The position numbers were made by a program, and so were the translations under genes. The notes under the pieces are model-generated. The model did no database searches and was not told where the DNA came from. It was given only the letters and a program-made list of their open reading frames with translations. Below are positions 8,122 to 16,075 of a DNA stretch of 64,000 nt, piece by piece; position 1 is the first letter of the stretch; each line of letters opens with the position of its first letter. The stretch is from contig CAKQSE010000004.1 of the NCBI GenBank assembly GCA_934272785.1, positions 1 through 64,000 of the forward strand, written 5' to 3'. Origin of the DNA: an uncultured Alphaproteobacteria bacterium. GTDB taxonomy: Bacteria > Pseudomonadota > Alphaproteobacteria > Rs-D84.

Positions 8122-8301
8122 TTATTTTTCAACAATTTCGACCAGATGGGAAACCTTGGCCACCATGCCGCGAACGGCCGGTGTGTCACCCAATTCTTTG
8201 GTCTTGCCAATGCGACCCAATCCCAATGCGGCAACAACCTTGCGCTGAGATTCCGGGCGACCAACAATGCTTTTAACTTGCTTTACAGTTATTTTAGCCA
8301 T
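8122..8301 (-). CDS. rpmD: 50S ribosomal protein L30
   Basis: A 59-residue protein, MAKITVKQVKSIVGRPESQR..., with the L30 pattern SxIGRP-QR-TLxxLGLxRI-like (here SIVGRPESQRKVVAALGLGR) and the ending VSHLVEIVE. It is too short for many ORF callers but lies exactly where expected between rpsE and rplO, with a good start (ATG at 8301, GGAGAATAATT just before). It binds 5S/23S rRNA regions of the large subunit. Confidence 0.95.
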   Translation of the reverse strand: MAKITVKQVKSIVGRPESQRKVVAALGLGRIGKTKELGDTPAVRGMVAKVSHLVEIVEK

Positions 8302-8331
8302 AATTATTCTCCGTTGTTTTCAGTGCCCAGA

Positions 8332-8901
8332 TTATTTATCTTCGGTTGCACATTCACATACTGCATCATCAATTTTCTTGCCATCACGGCCAGCAATGAT
8401 TTCTGCAACTGTTTTGCCACGACGCGCGGCCACTGTCTTGGGCGAATTCATCTTCGAGAACGCCAAGAACGCAGCGCGAATCATGTTGTTTGGATTGTTA
8501 GAACCCTGGGATTTCACAACGACGTCCTGAACGCCCAAGCATTCAAACACCGCACGCAACGCACCACCGGCAATGATACCAGTACCAGGAACAGCACTGC
8601 GCACAACCAGTTTGCTGGCGCCATATTTCGCGCTGGAATCGTGGTGCAATGTGCGACCTTCTTTCAGCGGAACGCGAATCATTTTCGCCTTGGCTGCCTT
8701 GGTTGCTTTCTGCACCGCAGACTGAACTTCCAATGCCTTGCCCTTGCCAAAGCCAACACGACCAGCCTTGTCACCAACCACAACCAATGCCGAGAACGAC
8801 ATGTTGCGGCCGCCCTTTACGGTTTTGGATACGCGGTTGATGGAAACCAGTTTATCGACCAGGTTATCCGTTTGCAATTTTTTATCATCAAAACGTGCCA
8901 T
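8332..8901 (-). CDS. rpsE: 30S ribosomal protein S5
   Basis: S5 helps translational accuracy and mRNA unwinding at the ribosome entry. The sequence of 189 residues has RVSKTVKGGRNMSFSALVVVGD (N-terminal double-stranded RNA-binding domain), GKGKALEVQSAVQKA, and the C-terminal core GTGIIAGGALRAVFECLGV and QGSNNPNNMIRA. A short acidic C-terminal tail (DDAVCECATEDK) is slightly unusual. It is flanked by rplR and rpmD in canonical order. Confidence 0.98.
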   Translation of the reverse strand: MARFDDKKLQTDNLVDKLVSINRVSKTVKGGRNMSFSALVVVGDKAGRVGFGKGKALEVQSAVQKATKAAKAKMIRVPLKEGRTLHHDSSAKYGASKLVVRSAVPGTGIIAGGALRAVFECLGVQDVVVKSQGSNNPNNMIRAAFLAFSKMNSPKTVAARRGKTVAEIIAGRDGKKIDDAVCECATEDK

Positions 8902-8922
8902 CTTATTACTCCGTATATTCCA

Positions 8923-9279
8923 TTAGATTCTTACGCCGCCTGCGCGGATTGCTTCACACAGTGCCTTTACACGGCCGTGATAGCGATAACCGCCACGGTC
9001 AAAGTAACAATTGTCGGCAATGCCCGCCGCCACAGCACGCGCTGCAAATGCCTTGCCAACCAGTTCTGCACCAGCGACATTCCAGCCTTTGCCCTGGAAA
9101 TCTTTTTCTTTGGATGATGCCGCACATACTGTGTGACCACGAACATCATCAATTGCCTGGATTTCAATGTGACGACCCGAACGGAAAACCGACAGACGAA
9201 TCTTGCCAGGATTTTTTCTTTTCAACGCACCACGATTTGCCAATGTGCGTCTTTCTTCACTAGACAAATGTTTCAACAT
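8923..9279 (-). CDS. rplR: 50S ribosomal protein L18
   Basis: L18 binds 5S rRNA with L5 and L25 in the central protuberance. The 118-residue protein has RLSVFRSGRHIEIQAIDD, the AA-S-KE-type turn, GKAFAARAVAAGI and the C-terminal YHGRVKALCEAIRAGGVRI, which is the family's most conserved end. Position between rplF and rpsE is canonical. Confidence 0.97.
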   Translation of the reverse strand: MLKHLSSEERRTLANRGALKRKNPGKIRLSVFRSGRHIEIQAIDDVRGHTVCAASSKEKDFQGKGWNVAGAELVGKAFAARAVAAGIADNCYFDRGGYRYHGRVKALCEAIRAGGVRI

Positions 9280-9297
9280 TTTGTTTCCTTTTTTTCA

Positions 9298-9317
9298 ATC
9301 CCCGTAACAGCGGAGAT
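9298..9317. repeat. Intergenic hairpin with TAACAG loop
   Basis: The stem ATCCCCG / CGGAGAT (one mismatch) encloses the loop TAACAG between rplR and rplF. The same loop with a perfect stem occurs at 11278-11297. Confidence 0.5.
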
Positions 9318-9330
9318 TAGCGTTTATTTA

Positions 9331-9882
9331 TTATTTCTTTTTACCTTCTTTGCGGCGGATTACTTCGCCCTTATAGAAGATACCTTTGCCCTTGTATGGA
9401 TCAGCCTTGCGAACCTTGTGAACCTTGTCTGCAAATTGGCCGACCAAACATTTATCAATACCATTGATAGAAAATTCTGTCGGTGTTTCGCCCATAACAA
9501 CGGTCAAGCCAGCCGGAATTTCCATAACAACGTCATGAGAATAACCCGCGACCAAAACCAATTTGTTACCAGAAACAGATGCCTTGTAACCAACGCCCTT
9601 CATATACATAGCCTTGGTAAAGCCTTCGGATACACCTTCGACCGCACTGCGAACGTTACGGGCCATTGTGCCCCACATCGCGCGCGAGATTTTGTCTTCG
9701 GCATCTTTTGGTGTGACAACAACGTGTCCATCTTCGATTGCGACATGAACCAAGCCGGCATGTTTTGTATCCAACGGCAATTTAATTTCACCCTTGGGGC
9801 CCTTGACAACCAGAACGTCACCAACAATCGCCGCTGACGTGCCGTCTTTCAATTTTACTGGATATTTTCCTGCACGAGACAT
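9331..9882 (-). CDS. rplF: 50S ribosomal protein L6
   Basis: L6 is near the GTPase centre of the large subunit. I used the ATG at 9882 (MSRAGKYPVKLKDGTS) because the longer reading frame from 9933 would overlap rpsH and adds sequence unlike L6. The 183-residue protein shows two L6 repeats and the C-terminal signature PYKGKGIFYKGEVIRRKEGK. It follows rpsH closely. Confidence 0.97.
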   Translation of the reverse strand: MSRAGKYPVKLKDGTSAAIVGDVLVVKGPKGEIKLPLDTKHAGLVHVAIEDGHVVVTPKDAEDKISRAMWGTMARNVRSAVEGVSEGFTKAMYMKGVGYKASVSGNKLVLVAGYSHDVVMEIPAGLTVVMGETPTEFSINGIDKCLVGQFADKVHKVRKADPYKGKGIFYKGEVIRRKEGKKK

Positions 9883-9901
9883 AACTTCATCCTTACTTCT
9901 A

Positions 9902-10300
9902 TTAGATAACCTTGCACAGCACTTCGCCACCAACGTTCATCAGACGCGCCTTGTGATCTGTCATAACGCCATTTGGTGTGGAAACGATTGCGATACCCAG
10001 TCCGCCCATAACCTTTGGCATTTTGGCACAGCCGGAATAAACACGGCGACCTGGTTTAGATACGACGGAAATTTCCTGGATTGCACCATTGCCGCCGACA
10101 TATTTCAGTTCGACAACCAAATTGGCGCGATGTTCGTCAATCTGTTCTTTGTGGAAATCTGTGATAAAGCCTTCGTCTTTCAAGACGGCCAAAACTGCGG
10201 CACGCAGTTTGCTGTTTGGAACGGTGATTGTTTCTTTACCAGCATTCTGACCATTGCGAATGCGGGTCAACATATCTCCGATTGGGTGTGATAATGACAT
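9902..10300 (-). CDS. rpsH: 30S ribosomal protein S8
   Basis: S8 is a primary 16S rRNA binder (helix 21). In E. coli it also represses the spc operon. The 132-residue sequence has the N-terminal DMLTRIRNGQNAGKETITVPNSKLRAAVL and the C-terminal GLGIAIVSTPNGVMTDHKAR, which matches the family signature (G-IVSTS-G-MTD-A). Normal length and canonical position between rpsN and rplF. Confidence 0.98.
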   Translation of the reverse strand: MSLSHPIGDMLTRIRNGQNAGKETITVPNSKLRAAVLAVLKDEGFITDFHKEQIDEHRANLVVELKYVGGNGAIQEISVVSKPGRRVYSGCAKMPKVMGGLGIAIVSTPNGVMTDHKARLMNVGGEVLCKVI

Positions 10301-10388
10301 CTTTTACTCCTTCGTTACACAGGGCACCCTGCCCCATGCACTTTTGTTTAACCCCAGCTGCATTGTCCACAACTGGGTTGTTTTTTGT

Positions 10389-10691
10389 TTACCAGCTGGA
10401 CTTGCGAACGCCTGGCAATTTCCCTTCGGACGCCATGGTGCGCAACTGCTGACGACACAGACCGAACAAGCGAGAGAACCCGCGTGCACGACCAGTAACC
10501 GAGCAACGATTGTGTAAACGTGTTGGATTTGCATTGCGTGGCAATTTTGCCAATTTCTTCATTGCATCCATACGTTCATCAGGTGTTGCATTCACAGACA
10601 TTTTCGCTTTAATCGCTTCGCGCTTTTTAGCATACTGGGCGACCATCTTTTCACGTTTTTTCTGTTTATTTATCAACGCTAATTTAGCCAT
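10389..10691 (-). CDS. rpsN: 30S ribosomal protein S14
   Basis: The 100-residue protein has the C-terminal RNRCSVTGRARGFSRLFGLCRQ-type block (here HNRCSVTGRARGFSRLFGLC) and VRKSSW end. It is the longer, zinc-free S14 form: there is no CxxC...CxxC pair. S14 sits in the small-subunit head. The 88-bp spacer to rpsH contains an imperfect hairpin (AACCCCAG...CTGGGTT) whose role is not clear. Confidence 0.97.
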   Translation of the reverse strand: MAKLALINKQKKREKMVAQYAKKREAIKAKMSVNATPDERMDAMKKLAKLPRNANPTRLHNRCSVTGRARGFSRLFGLCRQQLRTMASEGKLPGVRKSSW

Positions 10692-10709
10692 GTTTATACC
10701 CTTTTATAA

Positions 10710-11255
10710 TTATTTCAAAACCAACGGCAAGCCGATTTTCGTCAGCAACGCACGTGCTTCGTCGTCAGTTTTCGCTGTTGTCGCGATGACGATGTCCATT
10801 CCGCGAATTGCGTCAATCTTGTCCACAGAGATTTCCGGGAAAATCAAGTGTTCTTTGATACCGAACGCATAGTTGCCACGACCATCAAATTTAGATTTTG
10901 ACAAACCACGAAAGTCCTTGACACGCGGCAATGCAACCGTAATCAGTTTATCCAAGAAATCGTACATTCTTTTACCACGCAGTGTGACCTTGGTCCCAAT
11001 AGGCTGGCCTTCGCGCAGACGATACGTCGCGATAGATTTTTTTGCATGTGTGATAACAGATTTCTGGGCTGCAATCGCGGTCAAATCTGCCGCGGCAGAA
11101 TCCAATTTCTTTTTATCGCTGACTGCTTCGCCAACACCCATGTTCAAAACGATTTTGGACAATTTTGGCACTGCGAACGCATTTGTGTATCCGAATTCTT
11201 TAACCAATTCAGGTACAATTTCTTTTTCATAAATTTCACGCAATCTGCTTTGCAT
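10710..11255 (-). CDS. rplE: 50S ribosomal protein L5
   Basis: L5 binds 5S rRNA and makes the bridge to S13. The 181-residue sequence has LSKIVLNMGVGEAVSDKKKLDSAA, the RLREGQPIGTKVTLRG block and the C-terminal GMDIVIATTAKTDDEARALL. Normal length and canonical order after rplX. Confidence 0.98.
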   Translation of the reverse strand: MQSRLREIYEKEIVPELVKEFGYTNAFAVPKLSKIVLNMGVGEAVSDKKKLDSAAADLTAIAAQKSVITHAKKSIATYRLREGQPIGTKVTLRGKRMYDFLDKLITVALPRVKDFRGLSKSKFDGRGNYAFGIKEHLIFPEISVDKIDAIRGMDIVIATTAKTDDEARALLTKIGLPLVLK

Positions 11256-11277
11256 TTTTTTTATCCTTACACTTTAC

Positions 11278-11297
11278 GTTCCCGTAACAGCGGGAAC
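11278..11297. repeat. Intergenic hairpin with TAACAG loop
   Basis: The perfect stem GTTCCCG / CGGGAAC with loop TAACAG lies between rplX and rplE. It pairs with the similar element at 9298-9317. Confidence 0.5.
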
Positions 11298-11306
11298 CGA
11301 TTATTC

Positions 11307-11609
11307 TTATAATTCTGTGCCAGACTTCTTAGCAACACGAACTTTTTTGTCGCCAGACATTTTGTATCCGACGCGGGTTGCTTTTTTCGTCTTTGGGTCA
11401 ACCAACGCAACGTTGGAAACATGAACCGGTGCTTCGCGATCAACGATGTGACCCGGCTGGTCCTGGGTTGGTTTGACATGCCATTTGTGGCGGTTGACAC
11501 CTTCGACCACAACGCGGGATTCTGTTGGGCGCGCTTCCAGCACTTTGCCTTTGACACCCTTGTACTTTCCCGAAATAACTACGACTTCGTCGCCTTTTTT
11601 GATTTTCAT
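11307..11609 (-). CDS. rplX: 50S ribosomal protein L24
   Basis: L24 is an assembly initiator with a KOW motif. The 100-residue sequence has KKGDEVVVISGKYKGVKGKV (KOW, residues 4-23), GVNRHKWHVKPTQDQPG and HVSNVALVDPKTKKATRVGY. Canonical place between rplN and rplE. Confidence 0.97.
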   Translation of the reverse strand: MKIKKGDEVVVISGKYKGVKGKVLEARPTESRVVVEGVNRHKWHVKPTQDQPGHIVDREAPVHVSNVALVDPKTKKATRVGYKMSGDKKVRVAKKSGTEL

Positions 11610-11631
11610 CTTTATAACCCTTTATTTCAGA

Positions 11632-12006
11632 CTATATAACTTCCGGTGCCAGAGATACGATTTTCTGAACATCGTATTTGCGGCGAACTTCACGTGCAAT
11701 TGGCCCAAAGATACGTGTGCCAATCGGTTCAAAATTGTTTTTGTTTATCAAAACAACCGCGTTATCGTCAAAGCGGATAATGGATCCGTCCGGACGTTTT
11801 ACCGGGAATTTTGTGCGAACGATGATTGCACGCTGCACGGTACCTTTCTGGACCTTGCCACGTGGAATCGCTTCTTTGATGGCGACGACAATTTTATCGC
11901 CAACTGTCGCATAGCGACGGTGTGAACCGCCCAAAACCTTGATGCACATTGCTTTACGCGCACCAGAGTTATCAGCGACTGTCATAACTGTTTCATTCTG
12001 AATCAT
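11632..12006 (-). CDS. rplN: 50S ribosomal protein L14
   Basis: L14 makes an intersubunit bridge with 16S helix 14. I start at the ATG at 12006 (MIQNETVMTVADNSGARKAM), which has AAGGAAAAAA upstream and gives the usual 122-124 residue length; the longer frame from 12075 adds 23 unlikely residues. Family blocks: ADNSGARKAMCIKVLGG, VKRPDGSIIRFDDNAVVLI, GTRIFGPIAREVR. Confidence 0.98.
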   Translation of the reverse strand: MIQNETVMTVADNSGARKAMCIKVLGGSHRRYATVGDKIVVAIKEAIPRGKVQKGTVQRAIIVRTKFPVKRPDGSIIRFDDNAVVLINKNNFEPIGTRIFGPIAREVRRKYDVQKIVSLAPEVI

Positions 12007-12120
12007 AACTTTTTTCCTTGTCCTGCGCGCGGGGCAATCCCCCGCCGCTTTGTTATAGGGCCCGACTGTCCGCATGTTGCGTGCGCAACACCGACCTCAA
12101 AGACCCTGTCCAGGCCAGTC

Positions 12121-12390
12121 TTAGTCTGCGACCTCGACTGATTCGTCCTTGGAAACGCCAACGCGTCCCTTGACCACCCAAGATTTTGTCTTGGAGATTG
12201 GACGATGTTCTTCGATTGCAACGATGTCACCAACCTTGTATTCGTTGTTTTCATCGTGCGCCTTATACTTTTTGTTCTGCTTTACGAACTTGCCATACAG
12301 CGGGTGACGGAAACGACGTTCCACTTCGACGACGACAGTTTTGTCGTTCGCTGTACTTTTAACTGTTCCCTGCAGTATACGTCTTGGCAT
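12121..12390 (-). CDS. rpsQ: 30S ribosomal protein S17
   Basis: S17 is a primary 16S rRNA binder with an OB fold. The 89-residue sequence has RILQGTVKSTANDKTVVVEVERR, HPLYGKFVKQNKKYKAHDE and GDIVAIEEHRPISKTKSWVV. It lies 154 bp downstream of rpmC, a larger gap than elsewhere in the cluster, and that gap contains a promoter candidate. Confidence 0.97.
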   Translation of the reverse strand: MPRRILQGTVKSTANDKTVVVEVERRFRHPLYGKFVKQNKKYKAHDENNEYKVGDIVAIEEHRPISKTKSWVVKGRVGVSKDESVEVAD

Positions 12391-12435
12391 AACTTGTGTC
12401 CTTATACATTTGCCAGTGCTTGTTTTGCGGCATTT

Positions 12436-12464
12436 ATTTTACACTAAAACGCGCAAAACAGCAA
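12436..12464 (-). promoter_or_regulatory. Candidate internal promoter before rpsQ
   Basis: On the minus strand TTGCTG (12464-12459), a 17-bp spacer and TAAAAT (12441-12436) lie in the largest spacer of the S10-spc run. The -35 is weak, so this is moderate evidence for a separate spc transcript. Confidence 0.45.
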
Positions 12465-12544
12465 CTGATTCCTTGGGTTTATCTTACCGATTTCGGTGTA
12501 TGATAACTAATTTTTTAGAAATCTCAACAAAAATCGACAATTTT

Positions 12545-12739
12545 TTATTTTTTGTCCGCATTCAACTTGGTCTTGACACGCGCGATTTCACGACGGGTCT
12601 GACGAATGACATGCGATTTTGGCAACTGACCCGCCGCGTGTTGGAAACGCTGGTTCATTTGCTCTTTCTTTAAATCAGCCAGTTTGCTCTGCAAAGCTTC
12701 GACTGTCAAAGATTCTTTTGCAACTTTCTTTTCTGCCAT
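12545..12739 (-). CDS. rpmC: 50S ribosomal protein L29
   Basis: L29 is a small two-helix protein near the exit tunnel. The 64-residue sequence has LQSKLADLKKEQMNQRFQHAAGQ and IRQTRREIARVKTKL, the two family helices. It follows rplP in canonical order. Confidence 0.95.
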   Translation of the reverse strand: MAEKKVAKESLTVEALQSKLADLKKEQMNQRFQHAAGQLPKSHVIRQTRREIARVKTKLNADKK

Positions 12740-12762
12740 TTTATAAACCTTTTCTGTTTAAA

Positions 12763-13176
12763 TTAGTTAGCTTTGCGTTCAACAATTTTGGTTTTTACCG
12801 GCAACTTTGCCGCGGCCAGTGCAAACGCCTCGTATGCGATTTCAGGTTTAACACCGTCAATTTCGAACATGATACGACCTGGTTTTACACGGCAAATCCA
12901 GTATTCAACCGCACCCTTACCTTTACCCATACGGACTTCGGCTGGTTTCTTGGTCACTGGAACATCAGGGAAAATACGAATCCACAATTTACCCATACGT
13001 TTCATATGACGTGTGATTGCGCGACGTGCCGCTTCGATTTGACGCGCGGTCACGCGTTCTGGTGTCATGGCTTTCAGTCCAAACGAACCAAATGCCAGTT
13101 CGCTGCCGCCTTTGGCGACGCCGTGAATACGGCCTTTGTGCTGTTTGCGAAACTTTGTTTTATTTGGCATCAACAT
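12763..13176 (-). CDS. rplP: 50S ribosomal protein L16
   Basis: L16 organises the A-site tRNA elbow region of the large subunit. The N-terminus MLMPNKTKFRKQHKGRIHG and the blocks RVTARQIEAARRAITRHMKR, KLWIRIFPDVPVTKKPAEVRMGKGKG are diagnostic. Length 137 is normal. The start ATG-TTG-ATG at 13176 matches the family's MLQP start. Confidence 0.98.
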   Translation of the reverse strand: MLMPNKTKFRKQHKGRIHGVAKGGSELAFGSFGLKAMTPERVTARQIEAARRAITRHMKRMGKLWIRIFPDVPVTKKPAEVRMGKGKGAVEYWICRVKPGRIMFEIDGVKPEIAYEAFALAAAKLPVKTKIVERKAN

Positions 13177-13216
13177 AATAAACTACCTTTTATTGCTTTG
13201 CTAATTTTTGGTTTCC

Positions 13217-13237
13217 CCGGCACCATATAGATGCCGG
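13217..13237. repeat. Hairpin with CCATATAGA loop (copy 1)
   Basis: The stem CCGGCA / TGCCGG encloses the loop CCATATAGA between rpsC and rplP. The same nine bases recur in the next three upstream spacers. Confidence 0.55.
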
Positions 13238-13243
13238 CAAAAA

Positions 13244-13945
13244 TTACTTGTTTCTCTTTTCGCTGCTGCCGGCATATTCAGTTGGGCGTGCCATTTCAGA
13301 AGCCAGCTTTTCCTTGTTCACAACGTCACCTGTGTAAATCCAAACCTTTACACCGATAACGCCATAGGTTGTTTTCGCCTGAATTGACGCATAGTCAATG
13401 TCAGCACGCAATGTATGCAAAGGAATACGACCTTCGCGGATTTGTTCGCTGCGGGCAATTTCTGCACCGTTCAGACGACCACTGCACATCACTTTGATAC
13501 CCTGGGCACCTGCTTTCTGTGCATTTTGAACCGCCTTTTTCATTGCACGTTTGAACGAAACACGGCCTTCAATCTGCTGGGCAATGTTCTGTGCAACCAA
13601 CTGGGCGTTCAAATCTGGGCGGCGAACTTCATAGATGTTCACAACGACCTGGTCATTTTTAACCAATTTTTTGATATCGTTACGCAGTGCTTCGATGTCG
13701 GCACCATTTTTACCGATAATCATACCCGGACGTGATGTGTGAATTGTCACGACAACTTTCTTAGCAAAGCGTTCAATAACAACCTTGGCCAGACCGGCTT
13801 TCTTTAATTTCTTTTCGATAAATTTGCGAATTTTGATATCTTCGGCCAACAGGTTCGCATAGTCCTTTTTGCCCGCTATCCAACGCGAATCAGTAATTTT
13901 ATTGATAAATTCGCGCAATGAGATTGGTGATACTTTCTGTCCCAT
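13244..13945 (-). CDS. rpsC: 30S ribosomal protein S3
   Basis: S3 is at the mRNA entry of the small subunit and has helicase-related activity with S4 and S5. The 233-residue sequence begins MGQKVSPISLREFINKITDSRW, has the KH domain GMIIGKNGADIEALRNDIKK, and the C-terminal GRLNGAEIARSEQIREGRIPLHTLRADIDY block. Canonical position after rplV. Confidence 0.98.
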   Translation of the reverse strand: MGQKVSPISLREFINKITDSRWIAGKKDYANLLAEDIKIRKFIEKKLKKAGLAKVVIERFAKKVVVTIHTSRPGMIIGKNGADIEALRNDIKKLVKNDQVVVNIYEVRRPDLNAQLVAQNIAQQIEGRVSFKRAMKKAVQNAQKAGAQGIKVMCSGRLNGAEIARSEQIREGRIPLHTLRADIDYASIQAKTTYGVIGVKVWIYTGDVVNKEKLASEMARPTEYAGSSEKRNK

Positions 13946-13980
13946 CTTACTTTTTCCTTACGTTTATGGCACATGTTCTT

Positions 13981-13997
13981 GAAACCATATAGATTTT
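13981..13997. repeat. CCATATAGA motif (copy 2, weak stem)
   Basis: CCATATAGA at 13985-13993 is flanked by GAAA and TTTT, giving only a weak stem, in the spacer between rplV and rpsC. Confidence 0.4.
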
Positions 13998-14033
13998 ATT
14001 CAGGGCTGCCCCATACCACGTGCCACGGTTTTA

Positions 14034-14444
14034 CTATTTTGCCTTTTTCGCAGTTTTTTCTGCTGTTTTCTTTGTTGGCGCCGCGCCAGATTCCAAAACG
14101 ATTGTCAAATTAGAAAATGGTTTCAAAATTGGACGTGCACTGCCGCGTGGACCGGCCATGATGCGTTTCATTGTCAACGCCTTGCCACACCAAATTTCTT
14201 TGACAAACAGTGTGTCTGCCGACAGATTTTTGTTGTGTTCTGCGTTTGCAATTGCGGACATCAAAGTCTTCAAGACTTCGCCAGATACGCGTTTTTTAGA
14301 AAATTTCAAGACATCAATTGCGCGATCGACCGGCAAACCGCGGACGGTGTCGCAAACCAGATTCAATTTCTGGTGGCTGACGCGAATCATTTTATTGAAC
14401 GCGCGAACCTGATTATCTTTGATTCCATATCTTGTCGTTGTCAT
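14034..14444 (-). CDS. rplV: 50S ribosomal protein L22
   Basis: L22 lines the peptide exit tunnel. The 136-residue protein has IRVSHQKLNLVCDTVRGLPVDRA, VLKTLMSAIANAEHN and the tunnel hairpin MKRIMAGPRGSARPILKPFSN. A short Lys/Ala tail follows. Canonical position between rpsS and rpsC. Confidence 0.97.
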   Translation of the reverse strand: MTTTRYGIKDNQVRAFNKMIRVSHQKLNLVCDTVRGLPVDRAIDVLKFSKKRVSGEVLKTLMSAIANAEHNKNLSADTLFVKEIWCGKALTMKRIMAGPRGSARPILKPFSNLTIVLESGAAPTKKTAEKTAKKAK

Positions 14445-14468
14445 AACTACTTACCTTATATTCTTGCA

Positions 14469-14485
14469 GATTCCATATAGAAATC
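14469..14485. repeat. Hairpin with CCATATAGA loop (copy 3)
   Basis: The short stem GATT / AATC encloses CCATATAGA (14473-14481) in the spacer between rpsS and rplV. Confidence 0.45.
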
Positions 14486-14486
14486 A

Positions 14487-14768
14487 TTATTTCTTGGCAG
14501 CGGCCTTTTTATTCGCCGCGTGACCCTTGAACGTACGTGTCGGCGCAAATTCACCCAATTTGTGTCCAATCATATCTTCGACAATCGACACAGGGATAAA
14601 TTTGTTACCATTGTGAACTTCAAAAGTCAGCCCAACCATCGGCGGCACAATTGTGCTGCCACGTGACCAAGTTTTAATTGGTTTACGGTCATCTTTTTCA
14701 TTCGCCACAGCGGTCTTTTTCAAGACAGATGGGTGAACATACGGACCTTTCCAAACTGAACGAGACAT
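14487..14768 (-). CDS. rpsS: 30S ribosomal protein S19
   Basis: S19 is in the small-subunit head with S13. I start at the ATG at 14768 (MSRSVWKGPYVHPSVLKK); a TTG three bases upstream is less likely because GGAG is spaced well for the ATG. The 93-residue sequence has RPIKTWSRGSTIVPPMVGLTF-like core and HKLGEFAPTRTFKGHA, the S19 signature. Confidence 0.98.
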   Translation of the reverse strand: MSRSVWKGPYVHPSVLKKTAVANEKDDRKPIKTWSRGSTIVPPMVGLTFEVHNGNKFIPVSIVEDMIGHKLGEFAPTRTFKGHAANKKAAAKK

Positions 14769-14792
14769 CAATTACTCCGTTTTTCTGTATTC

Positions 14793-14815
14793 CCCTGCAC
14801 CATATAGATGCAGGG
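14793..14815. repeat. Hairpin with CCATATAGA loop (copy 4)
   Basis: The stem CCCTGCA / TGCAGGG encloses CCATATAGA (14800-14808) between rplB and rpsS. This is the strongest of the four copies. Confidence 0.6.
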
Positions 14816-14822
14816 CTATTTA

Positions 14823-15656
14823 TTATTTCTTCTTTGCCAAATGTCTGCTGCGGATAATCATCTTTGCAGTACGTTTGTTGCTGCGAGTGCGATATCCCTT
14901 GGCTGGAATACCAGTACGCGACACAGGTTCGTGGCCCTTGGAATGACCATTACCACCACCCATCGGGTGATCGTTCGGGTTCATCGCCATACCGCGGACA
15001 GATGGGCGGATACCCAACCAACGTGCGCGACCGGCCTTGCCCAAATTGACATTGCGTTGATCCGGGTTGGAAACGCTGCCAACTGTGGCCATACAATCGG
15101 AATGAACCTTGCGCAATTCACCGCTGTTCATTTTAATCTGTGCATAAACGCCGTCCTTACCCATCAACTGAGCATAGCAACCAGCGCTGCGCGCCAATTG
15201 ACCGCCAGCACCCGGTTTCAGTTCAACGTTGTGCACAATCGTTCCGATTGGCATATTCTTTAACGGCATCGCATTACCCGGCTTGATATCTTCACGTGTG
15301 CCCGAGATAACAACATCCCCAGCCTTTAAATCACGTGGTGCCAAAATGTATGAACGCACGCCATCTTTGTATTCAATCAATGCGATAAACGCAGTGCGGT
15401 TCGGGTCGTATTCCAAACGAATAACTGTCGCAGGAACGCCTGTCTTTTTACGATCAAAGTCAATCAAACGATATTTACGTTTGTGACCACCACCCTGGTG
15501 CATAACGGTCACATGACCAAAATTGTTACGACCACCCTTGGATTTTAAGCCGACTGTCAATGCCTTTTCCGGCGCGCCGCGATGCAATTCGCTGCGGTCA
15601 ACCTGGGTCAAGCCACGGGTTCCCGGGGTCATCGGCTTGTAATGCTTTAATGCCAT
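14823..15656 (-). CDS. rplB: 50S ribosomal protein L2
   Basis: L2 is a core peptidyl-transferase-centre protein. The 277-residue sequence has YKPMTPGTRGLTQVDRSEL, KGGRNNFGHVTVMHQGGGHKRK, and the signature SVRGMAMNPNDHPMGGGNG containing the conserved His near the active site. Canonical position after rplW. Confidence 0.98.
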   Translation of the reverse strand: MALKHYKPMTPGTRGLTQVDRSELHRGAPEKALTVGLKSKGGRNNFGHVTVMHQGGGHKRKYRLIDFDRKKTGVPATVIRLEYDPNRTAFIALIEYKDGVRSYILAPRDLKAGDVVISGTREDIKPGNAMPLKNMPIGTIVHNVELKPGAGGQLARSAGCYAQLMGKDGVYAQIKMNSGELRKVHSDCMATVGSVSNPDQRNVNLGKAGRARWLGIRPSVRGMAMNPNDHPMGGGNGHSKGHEPVSRTGIPAKGYRTRSNKRTAKMIIRSRHLAKKK

Positions 15657-15731
15657 TTTTTCTTACCTTATGTTTCCTGTCTGGGCACTAACGTCCAGAG
15701 ATTCCGGATTCTCTGCCCAGACGATTTTTAC

Positions 15732-16058
15732 TTATGCGTTTGCCGCCAAATCCAATTTTGCATCGGCTGGCAAAGACACATATGCCTTCTTTACAGTGCG
15801 TTGTGTGCCGCTGCTGCGACCACGGAAGGATTTAACCTTGCCCTTGGCAACAACAATGTTCACCTTGGTCGGTTTTACATTGTAAATCGCCTGAATTGCA
15901 CGGGCCACATCTTCTTTTGTGGCGTCCGCTGCAACTTCGAACGCAATACCATTGCTCTCGGACAACTTTGCAGTCTTTTCCGAGATTATCGGACGACGCA
16001 GTATATCATAAATACCGGCGGTCGCAACGATTTTCTTTTCAACTTTCTTTTCTGCCAT
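15732..16058 (-). CDS. rplW: 50S ribosomal protein L23
   Basis: L23 docks SRP and trigger factor at the exit tunnel. The 108-residue sequence has YDILRRPIISEKTAKLSE, FEVAADATKEDVARAIQAIYNVKPTKVN (the trigger-factor region) and GKVKSFRGRSSGTQRTVKKAYV. A stem-loop (GTCTGGGCA ... TGCCCAGAC, about 15679-15721) lies in the spacer to rplB. Confidence 0.97.
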   Translation of the reverse strand: MAEKKVEKKIVATAGIYDILRRPIISEKTAKLSESNGIAFEVAADATKEDVARAIQAIYNVKPTKVNIVVAKGKVKSFRGRSSGTQRTVKKAYVSLPADAKLDLAANA

Positions 16059-16075
16059 TTTATTGACCTTTTATT

